The notes below the pieces were generated by a model that saw only the letters and a list, made by a program, of their open reading frames with translations, ran no database searches and was not told the DNA's origin. This document shows, piece by piece, positions 1 to 4,889 of a stretch of 7,185 nucleotides of DNA (the stretch's first letter is position 1; each line of letters starts with the position of its first letter). Source of the DNA: Elusimicrobiota bacterium (lineage in GTDB: Bacteria; Elusimicrobiota; Elusimicrobia; Elusimicrobiales; Elusimicrobiaceae); NCBI GenBank assembly GCA_031258375.1, contig JAIRMX010000030.1, positions 1 to 7,185 on the forward strand. Direction: 5' to 3'. The position numbers were made by a program, and so were the translations under genes.

Positions 1-1028
1 CTTCGCTTTTCTACGTTATAGGGAACTTTTGTATTCGTACTTGGAATGGTAACCAGAGTTTCGCTGCCTTTGAAAAAAGACTCTCTTTCGGATATGTCTT
101 CTAAATTAAAGGCCTTTGATTCTAATCTCGGCACAACTCCGGATTTATCGTATTTGCCAAGCGTTGAGTTCAGTTCTTTTATTACATAAGGCATAAAATA
201 TTTATGCGCCGCCGCAAGGCCGCCGCCGATTACTACCATTCCGTCGATGACAGTAATTACATTGGCAATTAAATCGCCCAAAATCTCGCCAAGCTCAGCA
301 AAAGATTTTTTGGCCGCCTCTTGGTATCCGGAATGGACGCCTTCTGCGATTTCAAAAATATCTTTTGGCGTTAAAGCGTCTTTAAATCCGCTTAGTTGTT
401 TATATTTATTAATAACCGCTCTTATGCTTATGCCTTCCTCGGCAAAGCAATCGTTGTATTTTTTGTTACGCAAAACCCAAACTTCCGCTGCCGCGCCGTT
501 ATCACCCAAAAAAAGTTGCCCGTTGCGCACAACCCCGCCGCCGCAGCCGGTTCCTAATGTTATACCCAAAAGATTGCGGTAAGTCTTGTTTATTTTGCGT
601 TGAGTAAGTTCCGCGTTAAGCTCCGGCAGAACGCCGGCCATAGCCTCGCCGTAGGCAAACAAATCCCCGTCGTTATTAATGAATACGGGCACTTTAAAAA
701 TTTCTGACAAATACGGGCCGAGCGCAACGCCGCCTTTTCCGTTAAAAGCAGGAAAATTCGGCAGATCGCCTATTACGCCGTTTTTATAATCAGAAGGACC
801 AGGAAAAGCAAAACTTATCGCCACAGGCGTATGTTTAATTTGGCTTATAACCTGCTTAAATCCTTCCACAATATTTGCAAGACATTTTTCCAGATTATCC
901 GCGTTGGAAGGCAGTGTAACGCCATCAAGAATTTCCTTGCCGGCGCGTATCGCGTTAAAAGCTAAATTGGTGCCGCCAGCATCCAATGTTAAAACTGTCC
1001 TTATGTCATTTTGGTACGAGTTTTTCAT
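1..1028 (-). CDS. ROK-family sugar kinase (glucokinase/fructokinase-like), C-terminus beyond the window
   Basis: Open for 342 codons from ATG at 1028 with no stop before the left edge. ROK kinases phosphorylate free hexoses or amino sugars with ATP in the cytoplasm. Seen here: the N-terminal phosphate-binding motif LDAGGTN (residues 15-21), the FPGP loop (75-78), the catalytic-type Asp in INNDGD (D120), the second glycine-rich motif LGTGCGGG (158-165), and the late adenosine loop VIGGGLAAA (266-274). The start is fixed by GGAG placed 7 bases upstream of ATG. The usual ROK zinc motif (His plus CxCGxxGC) is absent: after GDNGAAAEVW comes VLRNKKYND. I recall a similar arrangement in long Bacteroidota-type ROK proteins. 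It lies 84 bases downstream of manA on the same strand, which favours a substrate such as mannose, fructose or glucose. The exact sugar cannot be read from sequence. Confidence 0.9.
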   Translation of the reverse strand, partial: MKNSYQNDIRTVLTLDAGGTNLAFNAIRAGKEILDGVTLPSNADNLEKCLANIVEGFKQVISQIKHTPVAISFAFPGPSDYKNGVIGDLPNFPAFNGKGGVALGPYLSEIFKVPVFINNDGDLFAYGEAMAGVLPELNAELTQRKINKTYRNLLGITLGTGCGGGVVRNGQLFLGDNGAAAEVWVLRNKKYNDCFAEEGISIRAVINKYKQLSGFKDALTPKDIFEIAEGVHSGYQEAAKKSFAELGEILGDLIANVITVIDGMVVIGGGLAAAHKYFMPYVIKELNSTLGKYDKSGVVPRLESKAFNLEDISERESFFKGSETLVTIPSTNTKVPYNVEKR

Positions 1029-1072
1029 ACAATTCTCCTCTTCAGTTTTAAAAACAACTTGCATCTTCTTTT

Positions 1073-1101
1073 ATATTAACAGATTAATTTTTATATTTCA
1101 A
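1073..1101 (-). promoter_or_regulatory. Candidate sigma70-type promoter for the ROK kinase
   Basis: Read on the minus strand, TTGAAA (1101-1096) and TAATAT (1078-1073) are separated by exactly 17 bases. They lie in the manA-ROK gap, about 45 bases before the kinase ATG. This would let the kinase be transcribed separately from manA. The match is good, but AT-rich gaps give such matches by chance. Confidence 0.45.
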
Positions 1102-1112
1102 ATAAATACCGC

Positions 1113-2090
1113 TTAGGGGATATAAATTTCAAGTAGTTTGCCCTGCCCCGATAAAGTTATTTTATTCTTTACGATGTGCGGGATTAAAACTGTTTTGCCC
1201 GCTGTTAATTCAGCCTGCGGCTCATAATCTAAGTTAACAAATATTTTGCCGGCAATGCCTGTCAAAATAATAAAGGAGTCTATGTGTGTATAATCGGTTT
1301 TTATATTTTGCTTTATATCCAGAGTATTGATGATAAAATAAGGCGATTGCACAACTAGCCTGGTACCGTTTCCTAAATCTTTGAGGTTAAGCGGAGCGCC
1401 GTCGTCGCCATCAAAATTCAGAGCTTGTTTTGCTTTTTCCGTATGCAGTTCGCGCAATTTGTCGTCTGAGCCTTTGCGGTTATAATCGAAAATTCTATAA
1501 GTCGTGTCTGACGTTTGCTGTACCTCCACAACAAGTATGCCTCTGCCTATTGCGTGAACTCTGCCGGCGGGGATATAAAAAGCGTCGCCGGCTTTAACTT
1601 TGTAAACGGCCAAAATATCTAAAATATCATTATTTGCAACGCTTTTTAAATATTTTTCTCTATTTACGTTTCTTTTGAAACCGGAAATTAAAGAGCTGCC
1701 TTTATCGGCTTGAAGCACATACCACATTTCCGTTTTGCCAAAAGCGTTTGTCCCTTCAACCTTTTTTGCAGCATTGTCGTCCGGGTGAACTTGTACGGAT
1801 AAATTATCGGAAGCATCAATCAATTTTACAAGCAACGGAAAAAAAATCCCATATTTTTTATACAATCTTTTGCCCATAATTTCCATGGGATATTTTTTTA
1901 CAAGCGCGTCAAAAAATTCTCCGGCAAATGCGCCGTTTGCAATTTGCGAAGCGTTGCCTGCTACGGCGGAAACTTCCCAGCTTTCGCCAGTTGCTTGTGG
2001 GGCGTCGGTTTTTCCAAAATTATTTTTAAGTTTGTTTCCGCCCCAAATTTTCGTTTTATAAATAGGTTTAAAAGTTAAAATATCGTTCAT
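1113..2090 (-). CDS. manA: Mannose-6-phosphate isomerase, type I (short bacterial form)
   Basis: Interconverts mannose-6-phosphate and fructose-6-phosphate in the cytoplasm; a zinc enzyme of the cupin fold. The 325-residue product has the length of the compact Bacillus-type ManA. Visible motifs: N-terminal KPIYKTKIWGG, ESWEVS (about residues 36-41), and the zinc site VQVHPDD (Q100, H102), TEMWYVL (E121) and IPAGRVHAIG (H179). Downstream is QQTSDTTYRIFDYNR, carrying the family arginines (about R199 and R205). The C-terminal part is a second cupin-like domain with the weaker conservation normal for the family. I chose ATG 2090 because AGGAGA sits 5 bases before it. An ATG at 2111 would add 7 residues and swallow that ribosome binding site. 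It is the first gene of the minus-strand arm and diverges from the fructokinase-permease pair, which links mannose entry to the same fructose-6-phosphate pool. Confidence 0.95.
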   Translation of the reverse strand: MNDILTFKPIYKTKIWGGNKLKNNFGKTDAPQATGESWEVSAVAGNASQIANGAFAGEFFDALVKKYPMEIMGKRLYKKYGIFFPLLVKLIDASDNLSVQVHPDDNAAKKVEGTNAFGKTEMWYVLQADKGSSLISGFKRNVNREKYLKSVANNDILDILAVYKVKAGDAFYIPAGRVHAIGRGILVVEVQQTSDTTYRIFDYNRKGSDDKLRELHTEKAKQALNFDGDDGAPLNLKDLGNGTRLVVQSPYFIINTLDIKQNIKTDYTHIDSFIILTGIAGKIFVNLDYEPQAELTAGKTVLIPHIVKNKITLSGQGKLLEIYIP

Positions 2091-2094
2091 ACAA

Positions 2095-2101
2095 TCTCCT
2101 A
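2095..2101 (-). promoter_or_regulatory. Ribosome binding site that sets the manA start
   Basis: TAGGAGA on the minus strand, followed by TTGT and ATG at 2090. The ROK kinase uses an almost identical GGAGAATTGT-ATG arrangement. This supports 2090 over the upstream ATG at 2111 as the real manA start. Confidence 0.7.
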
Positions 2102-2125
2102 AAGCATTCATTTTCTACACGGCAG

Positions 2126-2229
2126 AATTTGCCTGAAAAAATACGGCCGATGCTGCTGTCGTTAAGCAATGTTCAGTTCTCTTTTCAACTATTTATACTA
2201 CATAATCTTAATTATATATAATTTGCCTG
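2126..2229. repeat. 10-base direct repeat pair, candidate operator half-sites
   Basis: AATTTGCCTG occurs at 2126-2135 and again at 2220-2229, 94 bases apart. The first copy overlaps a small palindrome GGCA-GAATT-TGCC (2121-2133). The second is followed by CCG, so its reverse complement reads CGGCAGG-CAAATT, sharing CGGCAG with the left flank of the first copy. The placement in a divergent control region suits a sugar regulator binding two sites, but no regulator gene is in the window. Confidence 0.3.
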
Positions 2230-2313
2230 CCGTAGCGGTTGTCGCCCATTTGATTGCTCTTAATCTTTTATGAAAAAGAAAAAAAATATATATATGTTAT
2301 ATTAAAAAAAGTT

Positions 2314-2322
2314 TGTTATAAT
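2314..2322 (+). promoter_or_regulatory. Extended -10 promoter for the fructokinase-permease operon
   Basis: TG-T-TATAAT (TG at 2314-2315, TATAAT at 2317-2322) is a consensus extended -10 element. The -35 region, around ATGTTA at 2294-2299, is weak, as is common for extended -10 promoters. Transcription would start near 2329, giving a leader of roughly 38 bases before ATG 2367. Confidence 0.6.
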
Positions 2323-2366
2323 AAAAGTATAGTTGTAAAAAATCTGTATCTAAAGAGACTAAAAGT

Positions 2367-3257
2367 ATGGAACAAAAAGACCATAAGAAACCGATAGTCG
2401 TAGGAATAGGCGAACTGCTTTGGGATGTTTTCCCGACGGGTAAACGCGCGGGCGGCGCGCCTGTAAATTTTGTTTTTCACGCAACTCAGCTCGGCGCGCA
2501 AGGCTACGCCGTAAGCGCGGTGGGCAACGATATTTTAGGTACGGAGATTTTGCAGGAGCTTACGAATAATAATATTGCCTATTTTATCGAAATCCTCGAT
2601 TACCCCACCGGAAGCGTAAAAGTGGAGCTTAACAACGGAAATCCGACTTATACTATAATTGAGGACGTCGCATGGGATCATATTCCGCTTGCTCAAAAAG
2701 CTATAGACATAGTTAAAAAAGCCGATGCGATTTGCTTCGGCACTCTTGCTCTAAGGCACCCCGACTCCAAGAATACTATTGAAACTTTAATATCTTACGC
2801 GCCTGAGAACTCTTTGCGCGTTTTTGATATTAATTTGCGTCAGCATTATTATTCTAAAGAGCTTATTGAGGAATTGCTCAAAAAAGCGAATGTTTTTAAA
2901 ATCAACGACGATGAGATTAAAACCGTAAAAGGAATGTTCAGTTTGCAGGGCGGCGACAGCGAAGTCTGCAAATGGTTCCTGAATAAATATAATTTGCGCT
3001 ACGTAATTTTAACCGCCGGGGAAAAATATAGCGTCATTTATTCCTCAACGGAGGAATCGCGCATTGAAACGCCTCGCGTCGAAGTAGCCGACACCGTCGG
3101 CGCGGGAGATTCTTTTTCCGGTGCGTTTGTTTACGCGATTTTAACGGGCAAAACTTTGCATCAAGCGCACGAAATAGCGGTTAAAACGGCCGCTTTCGTT
3201 TGCACGAAATCCGGTGCGTGGCCGGCTTATGCGGCGCAACCGTGTTGTTCAAAATAA
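2367..3257 (+). CDS. Fructokinase, PfkB/ribokinase family
   Basis: Phosphorylates a free sugar, most likely fructose to fructose-6-phosphate, with ATP in the cytoplasm. The 296-residue length is typical. PfkB signature 1 is at residues 13-53: GIGELLWDVFP, then GGAPVNF and the AVGND string. FDINLR (153-158) and the NDDE (N180-E183) magnesium/phosphate motif follow. Signature 2 DTVGAGDSF (242-250) carries the catalytic base D248. ELLWDVFP near the N-terminus is characteristic of the fructokinase branch rather than ribokinase or adenosine kinase. The usual GGAPANFA is slightly changed to GGAPVNFV. The ribosome binding site AAAGAGA is modest. A sugar permease starts 16 bases after the stop, so the two are almost certainly co-transcribed. 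Fructose is inferred from family and context; mannose or another ketose remains possible. Confidence 0.93.
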   Translation: MEQKDHKKPIVVGIGELLWDVFPTGKRAGGAPVNFVFHATQLGAQGYAVSAVGNDILGTEILQELTNNNIAYFIEILDYPTGSVKVELNNGNPTYTIIEDVAWDHIPLAQKAIDIVKKADAICFGTLALRHPDSKNTIETLISYAPENSLRVFDINLRQHYYSKELIEELLKKANVFKINDDEIKTVKGMFSLQGGDSEVCKWFLNKYNLRYVILTAGEKYSVIYSSTEESRIETPRVEVADTVGAGDSFSGAFVYAILTGKTLHQAHEIAVKTAAFVCTKSGAWPAYAAQPCCSK

Positions 3258-3262
3258 ACAAA

Positions 3263-3269
3263 AGGGAGA
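3263..3269 (+). promoter_or_regulatory. Ribosome binding site that sets the permease start
   Basis: AGGGAGA followed four bases later by ATG 3274. The reading frame is open further upstream to an ATG at 3214, but that would overlap the fructokinase by 44 bases and lacks such a site. The 3274 start is preferred. Confidence 0.7.
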
Positions 3270-3273
3270 ATGT

Positions 3274-4440
3274 ATGACACAAGAAAATAAAGACACTTCG
3301 CTTATTGCGAAATTAATACCCGTGATGCTGGCATTTTTTGCCATGAGTTTCGTCGATTCCGTCGGCATAGCGACGAACTACGTTAAATCCGATTTCGGTC
3401 TGTCGGATACCGTGGCCAACTTATGCCCGTCGATGGTGTTCTTTTGGTTTTTAGTATGCTCCGTGCCTACCGGAATGCTGATGAATAAAATAGGCAGACG
3501 CAAAACCGTGCTTATCAGTTTGGCGGTGACTATTGCCGCTTTGGTTTTGCCTTTTATAAGCTATTCGTTTGCCGGAATGATGATTGCCTTTGCGTTTCTT
3601 GGCATAGGCAACGCGCTGATGCAGGTTTCTTTAAACCCGCTGGTTTCAAATATAGTCAGCGGAAATAAGCTTGCTAGCTTTATGACTTTCGGACAGTTTG
3701 TGAAAGCGATAGGCTCGTTTGTCGCCCCGCTTTTGGCGGCTTGGGGCGCGGCAAAGTTTGGCGATTGGAAGCTGATGTTTCCGATATTTGCGGTCGAAGC
3801 TTTGATTGCTTTTGTTTTTCTTGCAAAAGAGCAAATTAAGGAAGAAGAGATTACGGGCAAACCCTCTACGTTTAAGGAATGCATCGCTCTTCTTGGCGAC
3901 AGCACGGTTTTGCTTTGCTTTATAGGCATTATGTGCCATGTCGGCATTGACGTAGGGACTAACGTCGCCGCGCCGAAAATTCTTATGGACAGGCTCGGCT
4001 GGGATCTTTCCGCCGCAGGATACGCCACAAGCCTTTATTTCATTTTCCGCACTATAGGTTGCTTTTCGGGTTCGTTTTTATTGGCGAAGTTTTCCGCAAA
4101 AATGGTTTTTGGCGTAAGCGTATTTTTTATGCTTGCGGCTATTTTAGGCCTATTTGTATCCGATACGCAATGGCCGATTTATGTTTGTATCGCGTTAATC
4201 GGTTTAGGGAACTCGAATATATTTCCGATTATCTTCTCCCAGGCGATTTTGCATTTGCCGGAGAAGAAGAATGAAGTTTCCGGCTTAATGATTATGGGGC
4301 TTGTCGGCGGGACGGTGTTTCCGCTTTTGATGGGAATTATGTCCGACGCTTTGGGTTCGCAGATCGGCTCGGTAATCATAATCGGCTTGGGCGTGCTTTA
4401 TTTGCTTATCATCATCGGTAAAATTAAAAAAATCGCTTAA
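3274..4440 (+). CDS. MFS sugar permease, FHS (FucP/GluP-like) family, probable fructose/hexose:H+ symporter
   Basis: An inner-membrane major facilitator protein of 388 residues with about 12 hydrophobic segments, the first at about 14-34. The loop between segments 2 and 3 carries MFS motif A as GMLMNKIGRRKTV (67-79). The stretch GIGNALMQVSLNPLVS (110-125) is a relative of the LQVAANPYV signature of the FucP/GluP glucose/galactose/fucose group. A hydrophilic central loop (about 185-205, KEQIKEEEITGK) divides the two six-helix halves. Placement directly behind a fructokinase, with a 16-base gap, argues for import of the kinase's substrate. The pair recalls the fructokinase plus inner-membrane monosaccharide importer of the Bacteroides thetaiotaomicron fructan locus (BT1757-BT1758). 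No outer-membrane transporter or glycoside hydrolase is present here, so free sugar is the likely substrate. The specificity is inferred. Confidence 0.88.
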   Translation: MTQENKDTSLIAKLIPVMLAFFAMSFVDSVGIATNYVKSDFGLSDTVANLCPSMVFFWFLVCSVPTGMLMNKIGRRKTVLISLAVTIAALVLPFISYSFAGMMIAFAFLGIGNALMQVSLNPLVSNIVSGNKLASFMTFGQFVKAIGSFVAPLLAAWGAAKFGDWKLMFPIFAVEALIAFVFLAKEQIKEEEITGKPSTFKECIALLGDSTVLLCFIGIMCHVGIDVGTNVAAPKILMDRLGWDLSAAGYATSLYFIFRTIGCFSGSFLLAKFSAKMVFGVSVFFMLAAILGLFVSDTQWPIYVCIALIGLGNSNIFPIIFSQAILHLPEKKNEVSGLMIMGLVGGTVFPLLMGIMSDALGSQIGSVIIIGLGVLYLLIIIGKIKKIA

Positions 4441-4452
4441 GGTTTTATAAAA

Positions 4453-4487
4453 TAATCTCCTTGCAATACAAAATTGCAAGGAGATTA
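4453..4487. terminator. Strong 15-bp hairpin after the permease; U-tract missing on the plus strand
   Basis: TAATCTCCTTGCAAT (4453-4467) pairs perfectly with ATTGCAAGGAGATTA (4473-4487) around the loop ACAAA. It begins 12 bases after the permease stop, where a terminator would be expected. On the plus strand it is followed by AAGAAAATG rather than T residues. On the minus strand it is followed by a T-rich tail (ATTTTATAAAACC). It is therefore either an atypical terminator, an mRNA 3'-end stabiliser, or a hairpin acting on minus-strand transcripts. The 3' arm contains AAGGAG, which would be hidden in the folded RNA. Confidence 0.5.
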
Positions 4488-4493
4488 AAGAAA

Positions 4494-4510
4494 ATGCCGA
4501 CATACGGCAT
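4494..4510. repeat. Short perfect inverted repeat (6-bp stem)
   Basis: ATGCCG (4494-4499) pairs with CGGCAT (4505-4510) around the loop ACATA. It sits 7 bases after the large hairpin and forms a tandem stem-loop between the permease and the decayed small gene. Neither stem is followed by T residues on the plus strand. Confidence 0.4.
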
Positions 4511-4536
4511 CACAAATAAAGTTATTGGGAGAATTT

Positions 4537-4691
4537 ATGACAAAACGTCAAATTCAAATAGAATATGATATAAAAGACACCATATCGAATTTTAAACCGA
4601 CGCCGTATTCTAAAGTGAAAAAAAATTAGACGCGGTATCCCGCAAAACGAGGAAAGCACTCGGCGTTTCCCTGCGCGCAAACAAAGCATAA
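4537..4691 (+). pseudogene. Frameshifted small ORF, candidate antitoxin partner of the zeta-like gene
   Basis: ATG 4537 follows a good site (GGGAGA, 5 bases upstream). The frame reads MTKRQIQIEYDIKDT onward but stops at TAG (4627-4629) right after a run of eight A (4618-4625). Adding one A to that run restores a continuous 51-residue product that goes on LDAVSRKTRKALGVSLRANKA and stops at TAA 4689-4691, three bases before the next ATG. The reconstructed protein is small and basic in its C-terminal half. The tight coupling to a zeta-like P-loop gene suggests an antitoxin role, but I do not recognise the family. The break could be a true mutation, a homopolymer sequencing error, or a site repaired by polymerase slippage on poly-A. 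Confidence 0.55.
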
Positions 4692-4694
4692 TAT

Positions 4695-4866
4695 ATGAAT
4701 AAACTGAAAGAATTATTTCTATTTGCAGGCCCGAACGGTTCCGGCAAATCAACACAGCTCGGACAGGCCCGTATTGATTTTTGAAAATATAAACGGTACA
4801 AAGATGTTAAATCCAAATTATATGCGCGCGCAGTGGATATTAAAATTTTTGTCTTGTAATTTTTAA
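4695..4866 (+). pseudogene. Internally deleted zeta-toxin-like P-loop kinase remnant
   Basis: ATG 4695 opens MNKLKELFLFAGPNGSGKST, with the Walker A motif GPNGSGKST at residues 12-20, in the form and N-terminal position seen in zeta-toxin-like kinases, which phosphorylate UDP-amino sugars or related substrates. The frame ends at TGA 4782-4784 after 29 residues. From about 4756 another frame reads SSDRPVLIFENINGTK and continues to TAA 4864-4866. This looks like the C-terminal tail of the same family, where an FDNS-type string precedes a hydrophobic strand. About two thirds of a normal 190-200-residue protein is missing, including any catalytic core. I infer one internal deletion near 4752-4760 joining the two ends out of frame. 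The P-loop is clear; assignment of the tail is less certain. Confidence 0.6.
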
Positions 4867-4889
4867 GTCAGATTCCGGGAGGTTATTTT

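Larger units (their letters stand above)
2112..2366. promoter_or_regulatory. Divergent intergenic control region between manA and the fructokinase
   Basis: Non-coding, very AT-rich stretch between two divergent operons. It contains a good extended -10 element for the plus strand (annotated separately) and a 10-base direct repeat AATTTGCCTG (2126-2135 and 2220-2229). On the minus strand I see only AT-rich -10-like strings (TATAAT at 2216-2211 and TATAAA nearby) without a convincing -35, so the manA promoter is not pinned down. No small gene is apparent. Confidence 0.5.

Noticed and set aside
247..582. Plus-strand 111-residue ORF
   Set aside because: Lies wholly antisense to the ROK kinase, which has clear family motifs; composition rich in Pro/Ser/Ala is typical of a shadow frame.
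2091..2111. Seven-residue N-terminal extension of ManA from ATG 2111
   Set aside because: It would translate through the AGGAGA ribosome binding site of ATG 2090, and the family normally begins close to the KPIYKTKIWGG motif.
3214..3273. Longer permease start overlapping the fructokinase
   Set aside because: No ribosome binding site there, while AGGGAGA precedes ATG 3274; the extra residues are basic and unlike an MFS N-terminus.
3561..4028. Minus-strand 155-residue ORF
   Set aside because: Antisense to the permease; no ribosome binding site or domain, and the permease frame explains the sequence.
4494..4568. 24-codon leader ORF after the big hairpin
   Set aside because: It has an AAGGAG 10 bases upstream, but the peptide is unremarkable, the ATG lies in a stem, and it runs out of frame across the next gene; not supported as a gene.
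4522..4816. Two overlapping minus-strand ORFs across the decayed module
   Set aside because: No recognisable motifs, and the plus-strand reading gives a Walker A motif and good start sites.
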